In this document: one piece after another, positions 7,596 through 14,795 of the stretch
Numbering within the stretch: position 1 is the first letter of the stretch
Layout of the letters: every line of letters starts with the position of its first letter
Assembly (NCBI GenBank): GCA_937896275.1
Contig: CALBMW010000194.1
Span: 1-17,808 of the forward strand
Length of the DNA stretch: 17,808 nucleotides
Source of the DNA: an uncultured Myxococcales bacterium
Lineage (GTDB): Bacteria > Myxococcota_A > Bradymonadia > UBA7976 > UBA1532
Direction: 5' to 3'
Notes under the pieces: generated by a model
Seen by the model: only the letters and a program-made list of their open reading frames with translations
Databases searched by the model: none
What the model was told of the DNA's origin: nothing
Made by a program: the position numbers and the translations under genes

Positions 7596-7601
7596 ACTAT
7601 A
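7596..7601 (-). promoter_or_regulatory. Possible -10 box for the Uma2 gene
   Basis: TATAGT on the minus strand (7601-7596) matches the sigma-70 -10 consensus at five of six bases, which stands out in this GC-rich sequence. The best -35 candidate 17-18 bases upstream is poor. Transcription would begin near 7589, almost at the ribosome site, giving a very short leader. Confidence 0.35.
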
Positions 7602-7622
7602 GCCATCCCGCCGCGCCCGCGC

Positions 7623-9533
7623 TCACTCAGCGCGCGCCACGCCCACTTCGCCGCGCTCCGGCGCCCACACCCGCGACTGCTCGACCTTCTCGGGCTTCAG
7701 CAGCCTCACCACCCCGACGGACAGCGCGTCGACGTAGGTGATCAGCAGGACGCCGGCGGTCATGATGAGGAGATAAGGCACCACGCTGCGATACACCGTG
7801 AACATCGGCTTCTCGAAGCGGCTCGCGGACAGGAACAGGTTCAGCCCCACCGGCGGCGAGATGAAGCCCAGCTCCAGGTTGGCCAGGAAGATGATCCCCA
7901 GGTGGATGGGATCGATCCCATAGTGCGCCGCCAACGGAGCCAGCACCGGCGGGATGATCACGATGGCAGAGTAGATCTCGAGCACGGCGCCGAGCAGCAG
8001 CAGCAGGCCGTTGAGGGCGAGCAGGAAGATCCAGGGCTGTGAGATGTGGCCCTGCACCCACGTCAGCAGCGTCTCGGGCAGGGCGGCCTCGGCCACGACG
8101 TAGTAGCTCAGGCCGAAGGCGGCCGCGAGCAGGATGAGCACCGCCCCGACCAGCACGCCGCCCTTCGCGATCACCCCGGGCAGGTCGCGCACCGGGTGGA
8201 TGTCGCCGGTCACGAAGCACTCGATGACGATGCTGGCCAGCGCGGCGGCGGCGGCGGCCTCGACCATCGAGGCCACCCCGCTCAGGAACAGGCCCATGAC
8301 CAGCGCCGGCACCGCCAGCTCCCACTTGGCGTTCCAGGCGGCGGCGAACACCTCCCGCAGCGAGAAGGGTGGGCGCGCGCGCTCGACCTTGCGCCCCATC
8401 CACACGCCGTACAGCGCCACCAGGACGATCATCAGCACGCCCGGCACCACGCCGGCGATGTAGAGATCCTCGGCGGCCACCTTGAACAGGTCGCTCGACG
8501 AGATGACCACCGCGTACAGGATCACCGGCAGGCTGGGCGGGAAGAGCAGCCCCAGGCTGCCCGACGCCGTGACCAGCCCCAGCGAGAAGCGGTCGGGGTA
8601 GTTGTCCTCGCGGAGGATGCCGTAGACCAGGCCGCCCAGCGCGATGATGGTGACGCCGCTCCCCCCGGTGAACGCCGTGAAGACCGCGCACACGGCCGCC
8701 ACGAGGATGGCGACGCCGCCCGGCAACCAGCCGAAGAGCGCGCGGAACAGTCGCACCAGGCGCTCGGAGGCCTTCGACTCGGCCAGCACGTAGCCGCAGA
8801 CGGTCAAGAGCGGGATGGCCGGGATGGTGGGCGAGCCGAGCAGGCGGTAGACCTCGACCGGCATCGCGACGATGGGCGTCCCGTCGTCGAAGAAGGCCAG
8901 CATGCCCAGTCCGGCCATCGTCACGAAGATGGGGGCCCCGAACACCGCGGCCGCCAGCACGACGCCGGCGGCGGGCCAGAACAGCTGTTCGAGCGCGGCC
9001 TCGGGCAGCCAGTCCAGCGCGAAGCCCAGGGGCACGACCAGCAAAGCGAACAGCCGCGGGAGCCAGCCCTCACCGGCCTGCAGCACGAAGCGCAGCGCGA
9101 TCAGCCCGAGGCCCACGGGCATGACCATCTCGCTCACCCACGCGGGCAGGCCGAAGGCCAGGGACTCGGCCGTCTCGCGGTTGACGGCGACGACCGCCCA
9201 GCTCGCCTTGGCCAGGAGCGCCGTGATCGTCGCGGCCAGGCCGTGCACCACCACCCGAAGCGCGTCGCGCGCGCGCCCTTCGGGCAGCAGCTCGCTCGTC
9301 GACAGGTGCAGGTGCTTCCGCTCGCGCGTCGCCAGCAGGCCGCCGAGAAACGAGAGCCACAGCACGCCGTGGCGCAGCAGCCTCGCCCCGCCCGGCACGT
9401 AGAAGCTGCCGAAGGGGCGGGCCACCGCGTCGATGAGCGGCAGCGCGATGAGCCCGAGGATGACGGCGAACAGCACCGTGTCCTCGGCGCGGTGGGCCAG
9501 ACGGAGCAGGCGCACCGTGGGACGGTCCTTCAT
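7623..9533 (-). CDS. TRAP transporter fused small and large permease (DctQM)
   Basis: The product is one polypeptide of 636 aa from the ATG at 9533. The N-terminal ~165 residues are a DctQ-type four-helix domain (LRLAHRAEDTVLFAVILGLIAL, then FLGGLLATRERKHLHL). The remainder (about 195-610) is a DctM-type domain with many helices, including VFTAFTGGSGVTIIALGG, LGLLFPPSLPVILYAV and FISPPVGLNLFL, the last being a hallmark of TRAP-M. TRAP systems import organic acids using an ion gradient and a periplasmic binding protein. An upstream start at 9593 is possible in frame but would overlap dctP; ATG 9533 lies 10 bases after the dctP stop, has no clear ribosome site, and is probably translated by coupling. 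QM fusions are a known arrangement. The substrate cannot be read from the sequence. Confidence 0.93.
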   Translation of the reverse strand: MKDRPTVRLLRLAHRAEDTVLFAVILGLIALPLIDAVARPFGSFYVPGGARLLRHGVLWLSFLGGLLATRERKHLHLSTSELLPEGRARDALRVVVHGLAATITALLAKASWAVVAVNRETAESLAFGLPAWVSEMVMPVGLGLIALRFVLQAGEGWLPRLFALLVVPLGFALDWLPEAALEQLFWPAAGVVLAAAVFGAPIFVTMAGLGMLAFFDDGTPIVAMPVEVYRLLGSPTIPAIPLLTVCGYVLAESKASERLVRLFRALFGWLPGGVAILVAAVCAVFTAFTGGSGVTIIALGGLVYGILREDNYPDRFSLGLVTASGSLGLLFPPSLPVILYAVVISSSDLFKVAAEDLYIAGVVPGVLMIVLVALYGVWMGRKVERARPPFSLREVFAAAWNAKWELAVPALVMGLFLSGVASMVEAAAAAALASIVIECFVTGDIHPVRDLPGVIAKGGVLVGAVLILLAAAFGLSYYVVAEAALPETLLTWVQGHISQPWIFLLALNGLLLLLGAVLEIYSAIVIIPPVLAPLAAHYGIDPIHLGIIFLANLELGFISPPVGLNLFLSASRFEKPMFTVYRSVVPYLLIMTAGVLLITYVDALSVGVVRLLKPEKVEQSRVWAPERGEVGVARAE

Positions 9534-9543
9534 GGGGGGATGC

Positions 9544-10572
9544 CTACTCGTCGGCGCCGTCGGTGAAGGCGCCGAGCTTGCGGAAGGCGTCACGGTGCCT
9601 CATCGCCTCGTCGAAGAGATCGGCGGGCACCCAGACGCCGCGCACCTTGCTCATGGCGCCGTCGAGGCGCTCGCGCCACCGCGCGCGCGTGGCCTCGTCC
9701 ACCTTGACGATCGTCAGCCCGCGCTCGGCCATGGCGTCGATTGAGCGCTGATCGGCCGGCCGCGCCTCGGCCCTCAGCTTCTCGCCGGCCTTGCGCGCGA
9801 TCTCCATCAGCTTGGGGCGGAGCTCGGGATCGATCTCCTCCCAGGTCTTCTTGGTGATCACCGTCGCGCCCATCAGCGGGGCCCAGGGCGCGTCGGTCAT
9901 GTAGGGCGCGTTCTTGTTCCATTGCATCAAGAGTGTCGCCTGGGGCGTCGTCGGCACCGCGGTGACCAGGCCCGTCTGCAGCGCGGTGGAGATCTCGGTC
10001 GACGGCAGCGGCACCGGGTTGAAGCCGGCGCCCTTCCAGATGTCGAGCACCTCGTCCTGGCCGGCCCACACGAACAACTTCTCGGCTGCCAGATCCTCGG
10101 GGGTGACGATCGGCTTCTTGGAGAAGAAGCGCACCCAGCCCGCATCGACCCAGCTCAGGATGATGAAGCCCGCGTCGTCGTAGCGCTTCTCGAGGACGGG
10201 CCGCATCTTGTCGAGCACATAGTCCACCTCGCGCAGCGAGGCGTAGGCCATCGGCACCTGCAGACAGTGGATCGCCTTGTCGATCGTCGACACGCCGGCC
10301 GAGGTCAGCAGCCCGCCGTCCAGCGTGCCCAGGCGCGCCTTGCGCACCACGTCGACGTCGTCACCCGCCACGCCGCCGGCGAAGAGGCGGAGCTCGACCC
10401 TGCCGCCCGAGGCCTCCTTCCAGTCGTTCGCCATCTCGGTCAGCACGCGGTGGAAGACCGAGCCCTTCGGCGCGAGGGTGGCCATCTTCACGACCACCTT
10501 GCGGGCCCGCGCCGCGCCCAGCGGGCCAAGCGCCAGCGCGCCGGCGAGCATCAGCAACAGCCTGAACTTCAA
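9544..10572 (-). CDS. dctP: TRAP transporter periplasmic substrate-binding protein
   Basis: The 342-aa product starts at TTG 10572, supported by a GGAG six bases upstream (10582-10579). The nearby ATG at 10577 is out of frame and stops at once. A signal peptide covers about residues 1-22. The mature sequence follows the DctP pattern: VVKMATLAPKGSVFHRVLTEMAN, a long helix, then GWVRFFSKKPI with Arg148 at the position of the conserved carboxylate-binding arginine, and LPSTEISTALQTGLVTAV (about 189-206). The protein captures a carboxylate ligand in the periplasm and passes it to the DctQM permease encoded just downstream. With TatT immediately upstream, it resembles the TatP type of binding protein described from Treponema pallidum (Tp0957 with Tp0956). 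The ligand is unknown. Confidence 0.93.
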   Translation of the reverse strand: MKFRLLLMLAGALALGPLGAARARKVVVKMATLAPKGSVFHRVLTEMANDWKEASGGRVELRLFAGGVAGDDVDVVRKARLGTLDGGLLTSAGVSTIDKAIHCLQVPMAYASLREVDYVLDKMRPVLEKRYDDAGFIILSWVDAGWVRFFSKKPIVTPEDLAAEKLFVWAGQDEVLDIWKGAGFNPVPLPSTEISTALQTGLVTAVPTTPQATLLMQWNKNAPYMTDAPWAPLMGATVITKKTWEEIDPELRPKLMEIARKAGEKLRAEARPADQRSIDAMAERGLTIVKVDEATRARWRERLDGAMSKVRGVWVPADLFDEAMRHRDAFRKLGAFTDGADE

Positions 10573-10578
10573 AGCATT

Positions 10579-10597
10579 CTCCAGGTGTCCGGTGGAG
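10579..10597 (-). promoter_or_regulatory. Short hairpin covering the dctP ribosome-binding site
   Basis: On the minus strand, CTCCA (10597-10593), nine bases, then TGGAG (10583-10579) can pair. The second arm holds the GGAG used for the TTG start of dctP. With only five pairs it is weak alone, but translation of tatT, which ends at 10603, could affect it. Confidence 0.3.
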
Positions 10598-10602
10598 CAG
10601 GG

Positions 10603-11502
10603 CTATTCGAGGAAGAGATCGTCGCGCTGGGTCAGCAGCCAACGCGCCCGCTTCTGCGCGATCAGGTTGGCCAGCCGATCGGGCGGCGAGGCGTCGGGGT
10701 CGAAGGCCAGCGCGCGCGCCAACAGCGCGGCGAACTCGTCCTTCTGCTGGCGCTTCACGCAGACGGTCTCGGCGAAGGACACCAGCGGGGCGATGCGCTT
10801 GCCCTGGGAGTCCCTCAGCGAGGCCTCCATGTGGGCCCGCGCCTTGGCGTCGGAGCCGCCGGCGGCCTCGGGGCGGCCGCCGAACCAGGCCACGTAGAAG
10901 TCGTGCAGGGCGCCGCGTCCGTGCTGGGGATCGAGGGCGAAGGCGCGCTCCATCATGGCCTCGACCAGGTCCAGATCGGCGGCCATCTCGGCGTCGTCCT
11001 TGTCCAGCGCGACGGCGGCGGCCCAGGCGGTCGCGGTCCAGTACAGCAGGGGCACGTCCTCGCCCTCGAGGTCGGCCAGGGTGGCCTTCCGGTCGCCGCG
11101 CAGCCCCGCGAGGAAGCCGGCGTGCTCGACCTCGAGGCCGCGCACCCCATAGTCGCGCGCCCGAACGTAGAGGCGCTTGGCGCGCCGGCGCAGGTGCTGG
11201 GCGGCGTCGAAGTCGCGCGCCTCGACGTAGTCGGCCTCGACCTGCGTGAAGGCGTAGCCGTATTGCGTGAAGCCGCGCGCGGCGGCCAGCAGCAAGCCGC
11301 GGTGCTCGGGCTCGGCGTCGAGCAGGCTCTCGATGGTCTTGAGGCCGAAGGGGGTGGCGGCCGCCACCAGATCGGGATCGTCGTCCCGCGCGTAGGTGCC
11401 GCCTCCATTGGCCAGGGCGTCCCCGAGGGCGTTGACCGCCATGCTCTTGATGCAGCCGCCGAGCAGCAGCGCGATGGGGAGGACGAGGAAGAGGCGCACC
11501 AT
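10603..11502 (-). CDS. TatT-type TRAP-associated TPR lipoprotein
   Basis: I chose the ATG at 11502 because a GGAG lies five bases upstream (11511-11508) and the product then begins directly with a lipoprotein signal: MVRLFLVLPIALLLGGCIKS, lipobox LGGC, lipidated Cys17. The mature part of this 299-aa protein is helical and rich in Ala/Leu/Asp, with YARDDDPDLVAAATPFGLKTIESLL near the start and the pattern FALDPQHGRGALHDFYVAWFGGRPEA (about 203-228), which is characteristic of the TatT family (TRAP transporter T component). The Treponema pallidum member, Tp0956, forms a TPR-built trimer that contacts the periplasmic binding protein. The gene is 30 bases upstream of dctP, giving the order tatT-dctP-dctQM. 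It probably acts as a periplasmic adaptor that holds or delivers DctP or a hydrophobic ligand. Confidence 0.88.
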   Translation of the reverse strand: MVRLFLVLPIALLLGGCIKSMAVNALGDALANGGGTYARDDDPDLVAAATPFGLKTIESLLDAEPEHRGLLLAAARGFTQYGYAFTQVEADYVEARDFDAAQHLRRRAKRLYVRARDYGVRGLEVEHAGFLAGLRGDRKATLADLEGEDVPLLYWTATAWAAAVALDKDDAEMAADLDLVEAMMERAFALDPQHGRGALHDFYVAWFGGRPEAAGGSDAKARAHMEASLRDSQGKRIAPLVSFAETVCVKRQQKDEFAALLARALAFDPDASPPDRLANLIAQKRARWLLTQRDDLFLE

Positions 11503-11578
11503 CGCGGCTCCGGAGGCGAGTCGGCCATTCGAGTCGGGCGATAAGGTGGGACGCGGGCCCGGCGAAGTCAACCGAGGC

Positions 11579-12883
11579 TCAGGAGGCGCGGAACCAGGCT
11601 CGGGTGCCGCCCGCCGAGATGGCGTTCGCGATGCGCTGCATCGACACCGCGTAGGCCGCCGCTCGCGCCGAGACGCCGTGCTCGGTCTTGTAGGCCCACA
11701 TCTGATCGAAGGCCTTGTTCATGACGTCGGCCAGCCGCGTGCGGACCTCGTCGAGCGTCCAGGGGTAGCCCTGCTTGTTCTGCACCCACTCGAAGTAGCT
11801 CACCGTCACGCCGCCGGCGTTGGTGAGGACGTCGGGCAGCACCGTGACGCCGCGATCGAACAGAGGGGCATCGGCGGCCGAGGTCAGCGGTCCATTCGCG
11901 ACCTCTGCGATGGTGCGCGCGCGGATGCGGTCGACGTTGTCGGCGCGGATGACGCCCTCGAGGGCGGCCGGGACGAGGATGTCGACGTCGAGCTCGAGCA
12001 GATCCTCGTTGCTGATCGTGTCGTGGTCGACCAGCTCACAGATGCCATTCTCGCAGTAGACCCCCTTCAGCAGCCGGCTCTCGTGCTTGGTCGTGTAGAG
12101 GCTGTCGATGTCGAAGCCGGCCTCGCTGTAGATGCCGCCCTTCGAGTCGCTCACCGCCACGACGCGGTAGCCGGCCGCCTGCAGCAGCCGGGCGACGTGA
12201 TAGCCGGCGTTGCCGAAGCCCTGGACGGCCACGGTGGTCTGGGCGCGGTCGAGGCCGACCCGTTCGGCGTAGGCCTCGATGACGATGAAGGCGCCGCGGC
12301 CGGTCGCCTCGTCGCGGCCCAGGCTGCCCCCGAGCTCGATGGGCTTGCCGGTGATGACCGCGGGCGACTTGCGGCGGGTGATGGCCTGATACTCGTCGGC
12401 CATCCAGCCCATGATGCGGGCGTTCGTGTAGACGTCGGGGGCCGGGATGTCGACGTCGGGGCCCAAGAAGTCGGCCATCGCGCGCATGTAGGCGCGTGAC
12501 AGGCGCTCGAGCTCGAGGCGCGACAGCTTCTTGGGATCGACGATGACGCCGCCCTTGCCGCCGCCGTAGGGCAGGCCGACCACCGAGCACTTGATGGTCA
12601 TCCACAGGGCGAGGGCGCGGACCTCCTCGATCGAGACGTTGGGGTGGAAGCGAATGCCGCCCTTGGCCGGTCCGAGCGCGTCGTTGTAGCGGCACCGAAA
12701 GGCCTCGAAGTACCGGGTGGAGCCGTCGTCCATGCGCACCGGCAGCGCGGCCGCCACGGTGGCGCGCGGCTGCCGCAGGGCGTCGATGATCTCGGCGTCG
12801 ATCCCCGCAGCCTCGCCGATCTGCACCATCCGCGCGACGGCGTCGGTGAAGACATTCGAAGTGCTCGTCCCAGCTTCGCTCAT
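11579..12883 (-). CDS. gdhA: Glutamate dehydrogenase (Glu/Leu/Phe/Val family)
   Basis: The ATG at 12883 has AAGGAGA upstream with six bases of spacing. The product is 434 aa, normal for hexameric glutamate dehydrogenases. The N-terminal substrate domain has YNDALGPAKGGIRFHP (Lys74), MTIKCSVVGLPYGGGKGGV with Lys98 and the catalytic Lys110, and DIPAPDVYTN with Asp150. The C-terminal dinucleotide domain has TVAVQGFGNAGYHVARLL, with the GFGNAG loop at 222-227, followed by VAVSDSKGGIY. The tail VLPDVLTNAGGVTVSYFEWVQN (348-369) is a family hallmark. The enzyme interconverts glutamate and 2-oxoglutarate plus ammonia in the cytoplasm. NAD versus NADP preference cannot be decided by eye. The frame stays open far upstream of the start, but that part lacks family sequence and overlaps the divergent gene. 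The gene is 76 bases upstream of tatT on the same strand. Confidence 0.95.
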   Translation of the reverse strand: MSEAGTSTSNVFTDAVARMVQIGEAAGIDAEIIDALRQPRATVAAALPVRMDDGSTRYFEAFRCRYNDALGPAKGGIRFHPNVSIEEVRALALWMTIKCSVVGLPYGGGKGGVIVDPKKLSRLELERLSRAYMRAMADFLGPDVDIPAPDVYTNARIMGWMADEYQAITRRKSPAVITGKPIELGGSLGRDEATGRGAFIVIEAYAERVGLDRAQTTVAVQGFGNAGYHVARLLQAAGYRVVAVSDSKGGIYSEAGFDIDSLYTTKHESRLLKGVYCENGICELVDHDTISNEDLLELDVDILVPAALEGVIRADNVDRIRARTIAEVANGPLTSAADAPLFDRGVTVLPDVLTNAGGVTVSYFEWVQNKQGYPWTLDEVRTRLADVMNKAFDQMWAYKTEHGVSARAAAYAVSMQRIANAISAGGTRAWFRAS

Positions 12884-12956
12884 GACCCTCTCCTTCGAGT
12901 TTTCGCTGGGGTGAGCTTCGCAGCCCGGGGGCGCGGCCGCAACGGTGGGGCGCCGC

Positions 12957-13017
12957 CGAACGTTCGACGTCGCTTTCGATCGAGGCTCGGAACTTCGACC
13001 GGGTGCCTCTGTCGAAG
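12957..13017. promoter_or_regulatory. Cluster of inverted repeats between divergent genes
   Basis: The region between gdhA and the TonB-like gene contains three inverted repeats built on TTCGA-type sequence: CGAACGTTCG (12957-12966), TCGATCGA (12976-12983), and CTTCGAC (12993-12999) with GTCGAAG (13011-13017). They are plausible operators for a regulator of one or both genes. No convincing -35/-10 pair was identified. TCG-rich sequence is common in this genome, so some of this may be chance. Confidence 0.3.
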
Positions 13018-13094
13018 GGACCGAAACCGACAACACGAGGCTGCACGCCATGACCGGGAGCGATCCCCCGGCCGGGGTGCGTTCGGAGGCAGTG

Positions 13095-14453
13095 ATGCGC
13101 GACCCGAAGCAGATGACGAGCGCCCGGCTCGAGGTGGTGGTGAGCTGGTGCGACACCGTGATCGACGTGCGGCACCTGGCCGACGGGCAGCGGCTGACGC
13201 TGGGCAGCGGCCGGCGCGTGGACCTGCCGCTGGAGCACCCGGCGCTGCCGGCGGACCAGCCCTTCGTCGCGGCGCGCGTCCTCGGGGCCCACGTCGTGGT
13301 GACGGCGCCGCCGGGCGTGCAGGGGAGAGTCCTGCTGGGTGATCGTGTCGAGGTCTTCCAGGGGGGGGCGCGGCTGGGGGCCGGCGACCGGGCCCGGGTA
13401 GAGCTGGGCGATCTGGCGCTGGTCTTCGCCGTGGTCGAGGCCGCCGAGGCGCCGAAGCGCGGCTCGGGCGTCTTCGGCGATCGGGTGAGTCGGCAGACGC
13501 TGGCCTTCGCCGCCGCGGCACACCTCGTCTTCCTCGCGGTGGCGGCCTGGGCTCCGGCCGACGCGGCGGGGCTGACCATCGACCGTCTGCCGGGGCGTGA
13601 CTATTGGGTCGAGTCCGGCATCGTGCCGCGGCAGCCCCCCGAGGATCCGTGGAGCCCGGCGACGACCGAGGCGAACGAGGCCACGGGGGCCGGCGACACC
13701 CAGGCGCCGGTGGAGCGCGCGCCCACGCCGGTCGCTCGCGACACGCCGCGCGACACGGCCCCCGGCGCCGATCCCGAGGCCGTGGCGCGGCGCGCCAAGG
13801 CTCGGGCGGACAGCGTGGCCGAGGCCACGCGGCGCGCGATCGACACGCAGATGGCGTCGGTTATCGGCGGCGCGACGCTGGGCAACGACGCGCAGGCGGC
13901 CCTCGATGGGCTGTTCGGCACGCAGAACGGGGTGACCGCCGGGCTGAGCGGCGTGGACTTCGATCTGGCCCAGGGACCCCCCGGCGGGGACGGCCTGACC
14001 GTGGGTCTGTCGACGGGCGTGGCGGGCATCCCCGGACTGGATCGAGGACCTCGGGGACGCGGCCCAGGTCGTCCCGGGACCCGGGTGGGGCAGGTCGGGA
14101 CCCGCGAGCCGCCTCACCGGACGCCGCGCGCGGTGCCGGGGCCGCCCAAGGTCGAAGGCGGGCTGACCAAGGACCAGGTGCGCCGCGAGGTTCAGCGGCA
14201 CCGGGCCGAGATTCGCTATTGCTACGAGCGGCGGCTCAACCTGAGGCGCGATCTGGAGGGCAAGGTGGCGGTCCGCTTCATCGTGGGCGGCACGGGCGAC
14301 GTGCTGGTGGCGCGCGCCACGGACCAGACGACGCTGCCCGACGCCGAGGTCGGCGCCTGCCTGACGCGCAAGATCATGCGCTGGCGCTTCCCGCGGCCTC
14401 AGGGCGGCGGACAGGTGGTCGTGACCTATCCCTTCATGTTCCGCCCGGTCTGA
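13095..14453 (+). CDS. AgmX/PglI C-terminal domain protein (TonB-like)
   Basis: I chose the ATG at 13095 (452 aa) because GGAGG at 13085-13089 lies five bases upstream; earlier in-frame starts lack such a site. The N-terminal cytoplasmic domain (about 10-120) follows the pattern of AgmX/GltJ-type proteins (LEVVVSW..., LGDLALVFAVVEA). One membrane helix follows (about 135-153). A long Pro/Thr/Ala/Gly-rich periplasmic linker (about 165-350) then leads to the AgmX/PglI C-terminal domain (355-452), with GGLTKDQVRREVQRHRAEIR, YCYERRLN, LEGKVAVRFIVGGTGDV, and WRFPRPQGGGQVVVTYPF. This is a TonB-like fold common in myxobacteria, where AgmX was named from adventurous gliding motility. The protein probably spans the periplasm and contacts envelope partners or transmits energy. 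No ExbB/ExbD genes are adjacent, so its partners must lie elsewhere. Involvement in motility is not shown here. Confidence 0.88.
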   Translation: MRDPKQMTSARLEVVVSWCDTVIDVRHLADGQRLTLGSGRRVDLPLEHPALPADQPFVAARVLGAHVVVTAPPGVQGRVLLGDRVEVFQGGARLGAGDRARVELGDLALVFAVVEAAEAPKRGSGVFGDRVSRQTLAFAAAAHLVFLAVAAWAPADAAGLTIDRLPGRDYWVESGIVPRQPPEDPWSPATTEANEATGAGDTQAPVERAPTPVARDTPRDTAPGADPEAVARRAKARADSVAEATRRAIDTQMASVIGGATLGNDAQAALDGLFGTQNGVTAGLSGVDFDLAQGPPGGDGLTVGLSTGVAGIPGLDRGPRGRGPGRPGTRVGQVGTREPPHRTPRAVPGPPKVEGGLTKDQVRREVQRHRAEIRYCYERRLNLRRDLEGKVAVRFIVGGTGDVLVARATDQTTLPDAEVGACLTRKIMRWRFPRPQGGGQVVVTYPFMFRPV

Positions 14454-14472
14454 GCCGGCCGCACGCCGGCTC
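14452..14472 (+). terminator. Stem-loop overlapping the stop codon of the TonB-like gene
   Basis: GAGCCGGC (14452-14459) and GCCGGCTC (14465-14472) form a perfect eight-pair stem with loop CGCAC, beginning inside the TGA stop codon. There is no T-tract downstream, so it is a terminator-like or mRNA-protecting hairpin rather than a classical intrinsic terminator. Confidence 0.45.
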
Positions 14473-14533
14473 GATGAGGCGGCCGCGCGACGGGCCGAGG
14501 GCCGGTTCCCGTGACGCAACGAAGGCTGAAAAA

Positions 14534-14753
14534 GGGGGGACCCGGGCCCGGCCTTACGGCCGGACCCGGGCTGATTCGGGGCCCCCGTCGGGTGCTCCGG
14601 GGGAAGAGCGAACCGACGTGTCTGGGGGAGGCTGGGGCCCCGAGCGAGGCGCCGGTTTTGGGGGAATGCCGCGAGGGGAAGCGGCTTTCCGGCGTCTCGG
14701 GCAGTTCAACCTCGGGCCCGCTGGGCAAACTTCCGCACGGTCGATCTTTTTTT
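14534..14753 (+). ncRNA. Candidate structured RNA or structured leader
   Basis: This lies within the 342 bases without a gene between the TonB-like gene and the hydrolase. Three successive domains can pair. Domain 1: 14541-14553 with 14558-14570 (12 of 13 pairs, loop TTAC). Domain 2: 14576-14585 with 14634-14643 (ten pairs, perfect), enclosing 14586-14591/14613-14618 and 14594-14597/14606-14609 with loop CGGGGGAA. Domain 3: 14645-14655 with 14689-14699 (eleven pairs including one G-U), enclosing 14668-14672/14681-14685 with loop GAGGGGAA. Five G-rich motifs ending in GA all fall in unpaired segments. A seven-T run lies at 14747-14753, not directly after a strong hairpin. Strand is assumed to be plus because of the flanking genes; pairing alone does not decide it. 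It could be an independent small RNA, the 5' leader of the hydrolase mRNA, or a chance effect of high GC. I recognise no known RNA family. Confidence 0.35.
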
Positions 14754-14795
14754 CGCTGCTTGCGCCGGCGTCCCTCGCCGTGCACCGATTCGGCG

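Noticed and set aside
8046..11544. Long plus-strand open frames opposite the TRAP genes
   Set aside because: They are low-complexity and His/Arg/Gln-rich, with no recognisable domain, and are fully explained as shadows of DctQM, DctP and TatT.
12884..13579. Extension of the glutamate dehydrogenase frame far upstream
   Set aside because: The frame is open, but the extra sequence is not dehydrogenase-like and overlaps the divergent TonB-like gene. ATG 12883 has a strong ribosome site and gives a normal length.
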